Assembly (NCBI GenBank): GCA_963808545.1 | Contig: CAWEGB010000002.1 | Span: forward strand, 1-64,000 | DNA length: 64,000 bases | Reading direction: 5' to 3' | From: JACVRW01 sp963808545 | Lineage (GTDB): Bacteria; Actinomycetota; Thermoleophilia; Solirubrobacterales; Thermoleophilaceae | In this document: in pieces, positions 1 to 9,220 of the stretch | Layout: every line of letters starts with the position of its first letter | How positions within the stretch are numbered: position 1 is the first letter of the stretch | Notes under the pieces: generated by a model | Database searches by the model: none | The model's input: the letters and a program-made list of their open reading frames with translations, nothing else | Told to the model about the DNA's origin: nothing | Program-made: the position numbers and the translations under genes

Positions 1-195
1 GGGGTAGGTCCGGTCGTTGAGGACGATGAAGCCGGTGTCCACCCAGTGCGTCTCGTGCGCGGTGTCCACCCGCACGGTGTTGGTGTGGCCGCCCGGGTAG
101 TCGTTGGCCTCGAACACGGTCACGTCGTGCTCGTGGTGGAGCAGGTGGGCACACACGAGACCGGAGATCCCGGCCCCGACGATCGCGATCTTCAT
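1..195 (-). CDS. FAD/NAD(P)-binding oxidoreductase, N-terminal part (runs off the left edge)
   Basis: Only the first 65 codons are present. The ATG is the complement of 193-195. The peptide opens with a Rossmann glycine motif, GAGISG at residues 7-12, and an acidic residue ends the second strand (VFEAND). PGGHTNTV follows; this is typical of amine-oxidase/protoporphyrinogen-oxidase-like flavoproteins, where it binds the FAD ribose and pyrophosphate. The start overlaps the stop of the upstream membrane-protein gene (ATGA), so the two are probably co-translated. The substrate cannot be told because the rest of the enzyme lies outside the window. Confidence 0.8.
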   Translation of the reverse strand, partial: MKIAIVGAGISGLVCAHLLHHEHDVTVFEANDYPGGHTNTVRVDTAHETHWVDTGFIVLNDRTYP

Positions 196-566
196 TCGTC
201 CACCAGCGCGGTGAGGGTTGCGCCGAGCAGCGCCGTGCCTCCTGCCAGGGCCACGGTGCCCTTGCGGGCCCGGTCGGGCACGCTGTCACCGGCGGCCAGG
301 GTGGCTGCGATGTCCAGCAGGTCGGACGCCACGGTGAGCGCGAGCCAGGGGCGGGCGGCGGAACCTCGCGCGGTGGCGAGCACGGCGCCGGTGGCCAGCG
401 CTATGTCGCGTCCTCCCAGACCGCGCAGCGCGATGTGCGTGGCAGGGTGCTCGGCGGGCTTGCCGAGCCAACTCGTGCCCACGCGCTCGGGCGCCGCCAG
501 GAGGGCGGCGCCGAAGGCGATTCGCCCGGCGGCGAAGGCGTAGATGAGATTGCGCTGAAGCGCCAT
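192..566 (-). CDS. small hydrophobic conserved protein
   Basis: A 124-residue protein with alternating Ala/Leu/Gly-rich hydrophobic segments (about residues 6-24, 45-65 and 72-92), so probably an inner-membrane protein with three or four helices. No catalytic motif is visible. It looks like the small DUF4267-type membrane proteins, but that is only a resemblance. It is the first gene of a leftward unit, its stop overlaps the start of the oxidoreductase, and it is divergent from the cyclic-nucleotide-binding gene. Confidence 0.6.
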   Translation of the reverse strand: MALQRNLIYAFAAGRIAFGAALLAAPERVGTSWLGKPAEHPATHIALRGLGGRDIALATGAVLATARGSAARPWLALTVASDLLDIAATLAAGDSVPDRARKGTVALAGGTALLGATLTALVDE

Positions 567-593
567 GCCCCTTTCCTTACGTTACGGACACCC

Positions 594-613
594 CTACCCG
601 ATCAGTTGGGTAG
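594..613. promoter_or_regulatory. inverted repeat in a divergent promoter region
   Basis: CTACCC, eight bases, then GGGTAG: a perfect 6-bp inverted repeat between the leftward membrane-protein gene (start at 566) and the rightward cyclic-nucleotide-binding gene (TTG at 645). The location suits an operator, but six-base arms in GC-rich DNA are weak evidence. Confidence 0.3.
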
Positions 614-644
614 AGTCGCCGCGACCGAGACCCTGGAGGCTCCG

Positions 645-1040
645 TTGGACTCAACCCGGCTGAAGTCGATCCCCCTGTTCGATGACGTCCCGGAGGAAGA
701 GCTCGCCCGGCTCGCCACGTTCGCGCAGGAAGTCACGGTCGAGGCGGGCCGAGAACTGGTCCGCGAGGGCGACTTCTCCTACGAGTTCATGGCCATCGAG
801 GAGGGTGAGGCCGAGGTCACCCGAAACGGGGAGCATGTGGCCGACCTCGGGCCCGGGGACTTCTTCGGGGAGATGGGGCTGCTGGAGAAGACGTTGCGCA
901 ACGCCACCGTCACCGCCAAGACCTCCATGCGCGTGGTCACGCTCACCGGCTGGGACCTCAAGCGGCTGGAGCGAAAGTCCCCGCAGGCGATCGAGCGGGT
1001 GCGGGCCACACTCGAGGAGCGCAGGCCACCGGCCGAATAG
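645..1040 (+). CDS. cyclic-nucleotide-binding domain (Crp/cAMP-type) protein
   Basis: A 131-residue protein made almost wholly of one cNMP-binding beta-roll, from IPLFDDVPEEEL through the phosphate-binding-cassette-like GDFFGEMGLLEKTLRNATV. The cassette glycine and glutamate are present (FGEMGLL). The Arg that normally contacts the cyclic phosphate is represented by R in LRNATV. There is no DNA-binding helix-turn-helix, so it is not a Crp-type transcription factor by itself. I chose TTG at 645 because GGAGG lies five bases upstream; the longer reading begins inside the divergent gene. It is followed one base later by the reductase gene. Confidence 0.75.
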   Translation: MDSTRLKSIPLFDDVPEEELARLATFAQEVTVEAGRELVREGDFSYEFMAIEEGEAEVTRNGEHVADLGPGDFFGEMGLLEKTLRNATVTAKTSMRVVTLTGWDLKRLERKSPQAIERVRATLEERRPPAE

Positions 1041-1041
1041 C

Positions 1042-2157
1042 GTGGCCGGCCGCATCGTCCTGTTCGGCGCCACGGGCTACACCGGGCGCCTGGCCGCCGA
1101 GGCTATGTCGGAGCGCGGGCTCGAGCCGGTGCTCGCGGCCCGCAGCCGCTCCAAGCTCGACGCGCTGGCCGGGGAGCTCGGAGGGCTCGAGACCGCCGTG
1201 GCCGACGTTTCCGATCCGCCGACCGTGACCGCGCTGGTCGAGGAGGGCGACGTGTTGGTCAGCACCGTCGGGCCCTTCGTGCGCTGGGGCGCCACGGCCG
1301 CGGCCGCCGCCTCCACGTCCGGTGCCCACTACCTCGACTGCACCGGCGAGCCGCCGTTCATCCGCGACGTCTTCGACCGCTACGACGCGGCGGCGGAGGA
1401 GACGGGCAGCGCAATGTTCACGGCCTTCGGATACGACTGGGTTCCCGGCAATCTCGCCGGCGGGCTGGCCCTCGACCGTGCGGGCGAGGCGGCGGTCAGG
1501 CTGGACGTCGGCTACTTCCTCACCGGGAGCGCGGACACGAGCTCGATGAGCGGTGGCACCAAGGCGTCACTGGTGGGCGTGATCGCGGCCCCGTCGTTCC
1601 ACTTCCTGGACGGTCGCGTGCAGCCCGAGCGGGGCGCACAGAGCATGCGCACCTTTCCGGTCGGCGCGCGTCAGCTGCCCGCGGTGTCGGTGGGCAGCTC
1701 CGAGCACTATGCCCTGCCGCGCTTCGCGCCCAGCCTGAAGGAGGTCAACGCCTACCTCGGCTGGTTCGGCCCCGCGTCGAGGGCGATGCAGCTGGCGTCG
1801 GGCGGGATGAGCCTCGCGATGAAGGTCCCCGGCGTGGAGGATCTCTGGAAGGCGGCCGGCGAGAAGCTGGTCAAGGGCTCCACGGGCGGTCCCGACGAGA
1901 GCACTCGGGCCAAGTCCGGGTCCCACATCGTGGCCATCGCCTACGACGAGGCCGCCAACCCGCTGAGCGAGGTCCACCTCACGGGCGTGGACGGCTACAC
2001 CTTCACCGGCCGCATACTGGCGTGGGGAGCAGAGCAGGCGGCCAAGGGCGCCGTGAAGGGCACGGGCGCGCTCGGGCCCGTGGACGGCTTCGGGCTCGCC
2101 GAGCTCACCGATGGCGTGGCCCAGGCGGGCATAGCCGAGGAGGGTTCGACGGCCTGA
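1042..2157 (+). CDS. saccharopine dehydrogenase-like NAD(P)-binding reductase
   Basis: A 371-residue protein that starts (GTG, one base after the previous stop) straight into a Rossmann fold: RIVLFGATGYTGRLAAE, with the TGYTG nucleotide-binding motif, followed by a second-strand AARSRSKLDAL. It matches the saccharopine-dehydrogenase-like/trans-acting enoyl reductase family, whose members reduce lipid or polyketide intermediates in mycobacteria; the substrate here is unknown. HYLDCTGEPPFIRDV in the middle is characteristic of the family. It probably forms one unit with the cNMP-binding gene and the GH3 gene downstream (CTGA overlap). Confidence 0.75.
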   Translation: MAGRIVLFGATGYTGRLAAEAMSERGLEPVLAARSRSKLDALAGELGGLETAVADVSDPPTVTALVEEGDVLVSTVGPFVRWGATAAAAASTSGAHYLDCTGEPPFIRDVFDRYDAAAEETGSAMFTAFGYDWVPGNLAGGLALDRAGEAAVRLDVGYFLTGSADTSSMSGGTKASLVGVIAAPSFHFLDGRVQPERGAQSMRTFPVGARQLPAVSVGSSEHYALPRFAPSLKEVNAYLGWFGPASRAMQLASGGMSLAMKVPGVEDLWKAAGEKLVKGSTGGPDESTRAKSGSHIVAIAYDEAANPLSEVHLTGVDGYTFTGRILAWGAEQAAKGAVKGTGALGPVDGFGLAELTDGVAQAGIAEEGSTA

Positions 2158-3260
2158 CCCCGCCACGCCGGCGGCTCGCAGCTCTCGCAGCGGCGGCGGC
2201 GCTGGCCCTGATCGTGGGCGTGCTGGTGGGGTCGTCGGCGGGTGGAGGCGCCGACGACGACGGGCGCGCCCCCACCCGGCCAGAGGCGCAGCAGAGGGAA
2301 AGGCCGCCGCGCCTCAGCCTCCGCCAACAGGTCGGTCTCCTCCTGATCTCGAGCTTCGACGAGCCGGAGATGCCGGACTACATCCGGCGCCGGCTGGCGG
2401 CGGGCGAGACCGCGGGGGTGATCCTGTTCGGCCGCAACGGGGGCGACGCGCGGCACTGGCGCGAGCTCACCGCTGCTCTCCAGCGCGCCGCGAAGGGACG
2501 GGCGCTCGTCATGGCCGACCAGGAGGGAGGCGACATCCGGACCGTCGCCCACGCCGGACCGCCTGTGAGCCAGCCGTTTCAGGGGACCCCCGGCGACGTG
2601 CGACGGGTGTCCAGGACGGCTGGGCGCCGGCTGCGGGCCGCCGGCGTGAACGTGAACCTCGCCCCGGTGGCGGACGTCGCCCGGCCGGGGTCGGTCATGT
2701 CCGGGCGCGCCTACACCGGCGACGCCGAGGCGGTGGCGTCGAGCACCGCGGCGGCGGTGCGTGGGTTGCGCGATGCCGGGGTCGCCGCCACGCCGAAGCA
2801 CTTCCCGGGGCTGGGCGGGTCGGCCGTCAACACCGACGACGCCTCGGCCGGTGTGGCCGGTGAGCTCGACCAGGATCTGATCCCCTACCGCTCGGCCATC
2901 GAGGCGGACGCGCCGCTGGTGATGGTCTCGCACGCCCTCTACCCCGCCTTGGACGGCGGCGCGATCGCGTCCCAGTCCGAGGCCATCGTCACCGGTCTGC
3001 TCAGAGACGAGCTGGGCTTCGAGGGCGCCGTCGTGACCGACAGCCTGGAGGCCCAGGCCGTGCTCGACCGCTCGGACGTGGCCACGGCGGCCGAGCGCTC
3101 GGTGCGCGCCGGAGTGGACCTGATCCTCATGACCGGCTCGGCCAGCTGGAACGACGTGTTTCCTCGCCTGCTGGCCGAGGCGAGAAGCGATCCGGCCTTC
3201 CGTGAGCGGGTCCGGGAGAGCGCCGGGCGCGTGGCACGGCTGAGGGAGCTCCTGCGCTAG
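2154..3260 (+). CDS. glycoside hydrolase family 3 protein (NagZ-like), exported
   Basis: About 368 residues. The N-terminus PRRRLAALAAAAALALIVG is a signal peptide or anchor. The (beta/alpha)8 domain shows MADQEGGDIRT, the NagZ signature KHFPGLGGSAVNTDDA (His/Asp catalytic loop) and VTDSLEAQA, whose Asp is the expected nucleophile. Such enzymes hydrolyse beta-N-acetylglucosaminides in cell-wall recycling or glycan breakdown. There is no ATG, GTG or TTG start between a GTG 132 nt upstream, deep in the previous gene, and the middle of the signal helix. The best start is a CTG overlapping the previous stop (CTGA) with GAGGAGGG nine bases upstream. The last codon shares CTAG with the convergent ppk stop. 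Confidence 0.8.
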   Translation: MTPPRRRLAALAAAAALALIVGVLVGSSAGGGADDDGRAPTRPEAQQRERPPRLSLRQQVGLLLISSFDEPEMPDYIRRRLAAGETAGVILFGRNGGDARHWRELTAALQRAAKGRALVMADQEGGDIRTVAHAGPPVSQPFQGTPGDVRRVSRTAGRRLRAAGVNVNLAPVADVARPGSVMSGRAYTGDAEAVASSTAAAVRGLRDAGVAATPKHFPGLGGSAVNTDDASAGVAGELDQDLIPYRSAIEADAPLVMVSHALYPALDGGAIASQSEAIVTGLLRDELGFEGAVVTDSLEAQAVLDRSDVATAAERSVRAGVDLILMTGSASWNDVFPRLLAEARSDPAFRERVRESAGRVARLRELLR

Positions 3261-5341
3261 TCGACCACGCTGCGCTCGAGCGCCCGCTCCATCAGCTCGC
3301 GGTGCACCGAGCGCGTGCCGCCCCGCCGGCGCTCCCAGGACTCGTCGGGGCGCAGCTCCCAGGCGAAGGTGTCGTCGGCGAAGCAGCGCTTGAGCGTGTC
3401 CTCGATCTCGGCCTTGAGCGGCTCGGAGTTCACGGGGGTGAGGAGCTCCACGCGGGTGTCGAGGTTGCGCGGCATGATGTCGGCCGAGCCCATCCAGTAG
3501 CGGCGCTCGTCACCGCGCCGGAAACCGTACACGCGGGTGTGCTCGAGGAAGCGCCCGACGACCGAGACCACGGTGATGTTCTCGGATACCCCCGGCACTC
3601 CCGCGCGCAGGCAGCAGATGCCGCGCACGTTCACGTCCACCCGCACGCCGGCCTGCGAGGCGGCGTACAGGGCGCGGATGCAGCGCGGGTCGACCAGCGA
3701 GTTCATCTTGAGCACGATCCGGGCGTCGAGCCCGTTCTGGTGGGCCTCGACCGTGCGCTCGACCTCGCGCAGGAACCACTTGCGCATGTGGTCGGGGGCC
3801 ACGATGGCCTGGCGGTACTCGGGCGAGCGCGCCGCGCCGGTGAGCGAGTTGAACAGCTCGGCCACGTCCTGGGCGATCTCGCGGTCGGTGGTGAAGAGGC
3901 CGAAGTCCTCGTACAGGCGCGCGGTCTTGGCGTGGTAGTTGCCGGTGCCGATGTGCACGTAGTGCCGCACTCCCGAGCCCTCGCGACGCACCACGAGCAG
4001 AGCCTTGGCGTGGGTCTTGAGGCCGGGCAGCCCGTGGACCACGTGAGCGCCGGCCTCCTCCAATGAGCGCGACCAGCCGATGTTGCGCCGCTCGTCGAAG
4101 CGGGCCTTGAGCTCCACGAGACAGACCGCCTGCTTGCCGCTCTCGGCGGCCTCTATCAGCGCGGGAATGAGCGCCGAGTCGTCGGAGGTCCGGTACACGG
4201 TCATCTTGATCGCCAGCACGTCGGGGTCTCGCACCGCCTGCTGGATGAAGCGCTCGACGCTGCCGGCGAACGAGTCGTAGGGGTGGTGCACGAGGATGTC
4301 CTGGCTGCGCATGGCGGCGAGCACGTCCACGCGGCCCTGCTCGGGATCGGCGAACACCGCCTGGTTGACCGGAGTCCAGGGCGCGTCACGCAGGTCACGG
4401 TGGCCGTCGACCTCGTAGATCGCCCACAGGTCCTCCATGTCGAGCAGCCCGTCCACGTCGATCACCTGGGACTCGTGGATGGCGAGCTGCTCGACGAGGT
4501 AGTCACGCATGTCGGGGTCCATCGAGCTCGACACCTCGAGGCGCACCACCTCGCCGAAGCGCCGGCGCCGCAGCTCGTCCTCCACGGCGCGGAGGAGATC
4601 GTCGGCCTCGTCGGACACCGTGAAGTCCCCGTCGCGCGTGACCCGGAAGTAGTCGTGGCGCAGGATCTCCATTCCCGGGAACAGCTCCTCGAGGTGACGG
4701 GCGATGATGCCCTCGAGCGGAACGAAGGTCTCGGCCCCGATCGGCACGAAGCGCGGCAGGACCTCCTTGGGCACCTTCACGCGGGCGAAGGTCTCGCTCT
4801 TCGACACCGGGTCGCGCAGCCAGACCGCGAGCGACAGGGACAGGTTGGAGATGTAGGGGAACGGCCGTCCGGGCCCGACCGCCAGCGGGGTGAGCACCGG
4901 GAAGATCTGCTCGGAGAAGACGCGGTCTACCTCCTCGAGCTCTTCGGCGCTGCACTGGTCCGTCTCGATCACGCGAATTCCGTTCTCGGCGAGCGCCGGG
5001 CACAGCTGCTCGTCCCACACGCGCGATTGGCGTGCGCCGAGCTCCCGCGAGCGCTCGCCGATGTGCTCGAGCGTCTCGCCCGGCGAGAGCCCGTCCGGAC
5101 CGCGCGCGTCGATGCCGGCGTCGACCTGGTCGTGCAGGCCGGCCACGCGGACCATCACGAACTCGTCGAGATTGGACGAGTAGATCGCCGTGAACTTGAC
5201 CCGCTCCAGGAGGGGCACGTCCTCGTCCTCGGCCAGTTCGAGCACGCGCTCGTTGAACTGCAGCCAGGACAGCTCCCGATTCACGAACAGCTCGGGAGCG
5301 TCGAGGTCCGGTACCTGTGTCTCTGCTGTGATCGCTTCCAT
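3257..5341 (-). CDS. ppk: polyphosphate kinase (PPK1)
   Basis: A 694-residue enzyme that reversibly makes inorganic polyphosphate from ATP. It has the full PPK1 layout: N-terminal helical domain (FVNRELSWLQFNERVLE), head domain, then two PLD-like catalytic domains. HIGTGNYHAKTARLYED carries the autophosphorylated His and FLEHTRVYGF the second conserved His. I chose ATG 5341 rather than TTG two codons upstream because AAGG lies eight bases before the ATG but only two before the TTG. Divergent from sixA and part of the phosphate block that includes ppx and pst. The stop overlaps the convergent GH3 stop. Confidence 0.95.
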   Translation of the reverse strand: MEAITAETQVPDLDAPELFVNRELSWLQFNERVLELAEDEDVPLLERVKFTAIYSSNLDEFVMVRVAGLHDQVDAGIDARGPDGLSPGETLEHIGERSRELGARQSRVWDEQLCPALAENGIRVIETDQCSAEELEEVDRVFSEQIFPVLTPLAVGPGRPFPYISNLSLSLAVWLRDPVSKSETFARVKVPKEVLPRFVPIGAETFVPLEGIIARHLEELFPGMEILRHDYFRVTRDGDFTVSDEADDLLRAVEDELRRRRFGEVVRLEVSSSMDPDMRDYLVEQLAIHESQVIDVDGLLDMEDLWAIYEVDGHRDLRDAPWTPVNQAVFADPEQGRVDVLAAMRSQDILVHHPYDSFAGSVERFIQQAVRDPDVLAIKMTVYRTSDDSALIPALIEAAESGKQAVCLVELKARFDERRNIGWSRSLEEAGAHVVHGLPGLKTHAKALLVVRREGSGVRHYVHIGTGNYHAKTARLYEDFGLFTTDREIAQDVAELFNSLTGAARSPEYRQAIVAPDHMRKWFLREVERTVEAHQNGLDARIVLKMNSLVDPRCIRALYAASQAGVRVDVNVRGICCLRAGVPGVSENITVVSVVGRFLEHTRVYGFRRGDERRYWMGSADIMPRNLDTRVELLTPVNSEPLKAEIEDTLKRCFADDTFAWELRPDESWERRRGGTRSVHRELMERALERSVVD

Positions 5342-5376
5342 GCTCAACGCCTTATAGGTGGGTATCTTGACGCTTC

Positions 5377-5808
5377 GTGCTCTGGCTGCTTCGCCACGGT
5401 GACGCCGCGAAGGGTTCTCCCGACGCCGAGCGACCTCTGACCGACAAGGGTCGAGCCCAGTCGTCGGCGGCCGGCCGGGCGCTGGCGGCCCTCGGAGTGG
5501 AGCTCGACGCGTGCCTGACCAGCCCCAAGCTGCGGGCGGCGGACACGGCCGCCCTGGCCTGCGCTGCGCTCGGAGTCGAGCCCCGCGAGGAGAGCGCCCT
5601 GGCCGGCGGATCGTTCGACGCCCACGCGCTCGCCGCGGGCCTGGGCGACGAGGTGCTCCTCGTGGGACACGACCCCGACTTCTCCGAGGCGGTCCACCGG
5701 CTCACCGGCGCGCGCGTGAGCATGAAGAAGGGCGGCTTGGCCGGGATCGCAGACGACGAGCTCATCGTGCTCCTGCGCCCAGCGGAGCTGAAGCGGATCG
5801 CGCGCTAG
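5377..5808 (+). CDS. sixA: SixA-type phosphohistidine phosphatase (histidine phosphatase superfamily)
   Basis: 143 residues beginning LWLLRHGDAAKG, where RHG is the histidine-phosphatase catalytic motif (His7). The later LLVGHDPDFSEAV supplies the second catalytic His. Short SixA proteins of this length dephosphorylate phosphohistidine on signalling or PTS-type proteins. The GTG start lies only eight bases after TATCTT (5363-5368), a plausible -10, so the transcript may be leaderless. It lies between ppk and ppx and shares the tetranucleotide CTAG with the convergent ppx stop. Confidence 0.85.
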   Translation: MLWLLRHGDAAKGSPDAERPLTDKGRAQSSAAGRALAALGVELDACLTSPKLRAADTAALACAALGVEPREESALAGGSFDAHALAAGLGDEVLLVGHDPDFSEAVHRLTGARVSMKKGGLAGIADDELIVLLRPAELKRIAR

Positions 5809-6689
5809 GCAAGCTGGCGTCCCTCCACCAGCTCGAGCAGCACTCCCTCGCGCAGGCCGCCACGGGCGATCCGCAGCGGAAGGCCGAGCAGGTCCGAGAT
5901 CGCCTCCAGCACCAGGATCCCCGCCGGCAGCAGGCGCACGCGCTCCGTGTCGAGCTCGAAGCGCCGAGCCACCTCCGGGATCGGCGTGGAGTAGAGCACG
6001 CGGATTCCTCGCTCGAGCGTGTCGTGAGCCAGCTCGGCCCCCACCAGGCGACGCAGCGAGGTGGCGGTGCCGCCCACGGCCACGGCGCTGTCGGCGGGGG
6101 GTGGCTCGAGCCCCTCCAGCGTGCCGGCCACGTGACGGCGGACCTTCTCGAGCTCGTCGACCGAGGGAGGGTCCGAGCGCAGGTAGGCGTCGGCCAGAAA
6201 GCCCGAGCCGATCCGAAAGGACTCGCACCACTCCATCATCCCGTCGGCCTCGCCGATGGCGATTTCGCTGGACCCGCCGCCCACGTCGATCACCGCCACG
6301 GTCCCCTCGAGCGGCTTGATCAGCGTGCGGGTCGCGCCCACGAAGGCCAACCGCGCCTCTTCATCGCCCGTCAGGATCTCGAGCTCCGTGCCGCCGGCAT
6401 CGAGGACCGCGCTCGCGAGCTCGTCGCGGTTGGGGGCGTTGCGAATCGCCGCGGTGGCCACCGCCACCAGGTGCTCCGCGCCCACCTCGGCGGCTACCGC
6501 CACCTGGGTGCGCACCACCTCGGCCGTCTCGGCGATCTTCTTGGCCGGGATCGTCCCGCCGTCAGCCAGGCTCTTGCCTATCCGCGTGAAGGCTCGCTGG
6601 GCGACCAGCTCCCGCAGGGTTCCGTCACCGGCGTCCGCCACCAGGAGGCGCGTGGTGTTGCTGCCGATGTCGATGCAGGCGCAGATCAA
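5805..6689 (-). CDS. ppx: exopolyphosphatase / Ppx-GppA family phosphatase
   Basis: 294 residues. CIDIGSNTTRLLVAD at the N-terminus is the phosphate-1 loop of the sugar kinase/actin-like fold, and VIDVGGGSSEIAIG is the phosphate-2 loop, both diagnostic of Ppx/GppA. It is the short actinobacterial form without the C-terminal helical domains. It removes terminal phosphate from polyphosphate (or pppGpp), opposing ppk. The start is a TTG that overlaps the phoU stop (TTGA); this is supported by the motif beginning four residues later, and no other start fits. It is the last gene of the leftward pst-phoU-ppx unit. Confidence 0.9.
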   Translation of the reverse strand: MICACIDIGSNTTRLLVADAGDGTLRELVAQRAFTRIGKSLADGGTIPAKKIAETAEVVRTQVAVAAEVGAEHLVAVATAAIRNAPNRDELASAVLDAGGTELEILTGDEEARLAFVGATRTLIKPLEGTVAVIDVGGGSSEIAIGEADGMMEWCESFRIGSGFLADAYLRSDPPSVDELEKVRRHVAGTLEGLEPPPADSAVAVGGTATSLRRLVGAELAHDTLERGIRVLYSTPIPEVARRFELDTERVRLLPAGILVLEAISDLLGLPLRIARGGLREGVLLELVEGRQLA

Positions 6690-7387
6690 GCAGTGGGCGG
6701 CGCGAGCTCCGGGTGCGATGCGTCCTCGAACTCGCGGAAGAGACCGGTGACGACGAAGGCTGTCTGCTCGCCGATGTCCACCGCATTGTCTCCTATCCGC
6801 TCGAGGCATCGCCCCACGAGCATCATGTGCATCGCCCACTCGCGCGTGTCCGGATCGTCGCCGATGTCGAGTGCGCGCTTGAACACGTGGCGGTTGAGCC
6901 GGTCGATCTCGTCGTCCTGGCGGACGAGGTCCTGCGCCATCGGCACGTCGCGGCGCTCGAACGCCTGGCCGCACTGGATCACCTGCTGGCGGGCCTGAGC
7001 GCCCATGCGCTGGATCAGGTCGAGCATGTCGGGGTCGGAGGGCGGCTCGTGTCCGGCCAGCGGGACCAGCTTGGCCATGTTCACGCACTGATCGCCCATG
7101 CGCTCGATGTGCTTGATCATGTGCAGCAGCGCGGCCACCAGGCGAAGGTCGCCGGCCACTGGCGCCTGCAGCGCCAGCAGCGACAGCACACCCTGGTGGA
7201 CCTCCAGGTAGCGGCCGTCGATCCGGTCGTCGTCGGCAATGACCATGCTGGCCAGCTCGATGTCCTGGTGCTGCACGGTCTCGAGTGCGCGCTCGAGCGC
7301 CGTGACCACCATGGGAAGCGCTCCGAGCGCCTGATCCTCGAGCTTCTTGAGCTCGGCCTGGAACTGCGTGCGGGTGGTGTCGGACAC
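6686..7387 (-). CDS. phoU: PhoU phosphate-signalling regulator
   Basis: 233 residues, almost all helical, with the two tandem PhoU repeats. Each carries its metal-binding acidic motif: VIADDDRIDGRYLEV and HMIKHIERMGDQCVNMAK in the first half, RQDDEIDRLNRHVF and CLERIGDNAVDIGEQ in the second. PhoU couples the Pst transporter to a histidine kinase that controls the Pho regulon and prevents toxic phosphate uptake. The start is GTG, two bases after the pstB stop. No PhoR-type kinase gene is seen in this window. Confidence 0.95.
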   Translation of the reverse strand: MSDTTRTQFQAELKKLEDQALGALPMVVTALERALETVQHQDIELASMVIADDDRIDGRYLEVHQGVLSLLALQAPVAGDLRLVAALLHMIKHIERMGDQCVNMAKLVPLAGHEPPSDPDMLDLIQRMGAQARQQVIQCGQAFERRDVPMAQDLVRQDDEIDRLNRHVFKRALDIGDDPDTREWAMHMMLVGRCLERIGDNAVDIGEQTAFVVTGLFREFEDASHPELAPPTA

Positions 7388-7389
7388 GA

Positions 7390-8307
<918 letters not shown>

Positions 8308-8317
8308 TCTAGATCAC

Positions 8318-9220
8318 CTACCACTTCTGCTCGTAACGGTTTCGTAGCCAGATGGCGATGCTGTTCATGAACAGGAGCATGATCATGAGCAGCAGGATTC
8401 CCGCCGCGGCCAGCGGTCGGTAATCGTTCACGTCGTTGGAGGGCCTGGTGATCCAGTCGAAGATCTGGATCGGCATCGCGGTGAAGAGCGAATTGAGGCC
8501 GTCGGGGTTGAACGCGATGAAGGTGGCGGCGCCGATCACGATCAGGGGGGCGGTCTCGCCGATGGCGCGGGCAAGAGCGAGGATCACGCCGGTGGCGATA
8601 CCGGGGATCGCCGCGGGAAGCACCTGCTTCCAGATCGTCTGCCACTGGGTGGCGCCGAGAGCCATCGAGCCCTCTCGGATCGAGGGCGGCACCGCGCGGA
8701 TCGCCTCACGCGAGGCGACGATCACCACGGGCAGCACCAGCAGCCCGAGGGTGAGGCCCCCGGCGAGCACCACCGGGCCGAGCGACAGCGGGCCGCGCAC
8801 CAGGAAGGCCAGGCCGAGGATCCCGTAGACGATCGAGGGAACCGCGGCCAGGTTCTGGATGTTCACCTCGACGAAGCGGTTGTACCAACGCGTCTCGTCC
8901 GCGTACTCCTCGAGGTAGACCGCCGTGGCCACGCCCACCGGGACGATGAACAGGGCGCAGACGCCCATCAGCCAGATCGTGCCCCAGAACGCGGCCTGGA
9001 TGCCGGACTGGTCGGCGTTGATGGACGAGAAGCTCGTGATGAAGTCCAGGGTGAGGTTCCCGGCGCCGTCCGACGACGATGTCGAACAGGAGCACAACCA
9101 GCAGCAGGATCGACAGGCCGACGCATAGCAGCAGGCCGATCAGGAAGCCGCGATCCTTGGCCTTGTTCTTCCGGAGGGCCGCGCGACGGGTTGCGTGGCG
9201 GACTGCGCGTGCGCTTCCAT
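8318..9220 (-). pseudogene. pstA: phosphate ABC transporter permease PstA, reading frame disrupted near the N-terminus
   Basis: The C-terminal 255 or so codons are a clear PstA permease (EYADETRWYNRF, then IREGSMALGATQWQTIWK, which is the EAA loop that contacts PstB). The natural start is the ATG at 9220, in TGATG with the pstC stop. That frame stops after 26 codons, near 9140. The missing first transmembrane helix (FLIGLLLCVGLSILLLVVLL) is encoded in another frame between about 9070 and 9190, and the original frame then resumes near 9075. Start and stop are in the same frame, so one lost and one gained base explain it. If the base calls are right, the first helix is lost; otherwise this is a sequence error in an intact gene. 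Confidence 0.85.

Noticed and set aside
2022..2153. GTG at 2022 as start of the GH3 gene
   Set aside because: It would overlap the preceding gene by 136 nt and add a non-signal, Arg/Gly-rich N-terminus.
5315..5336. Two 11-bp CTGTG units at the start of ppk, resembling the Pho arrays
   Set aside because: Only two units, poor match past the first four bases, and they lie inside the ppk coding region.
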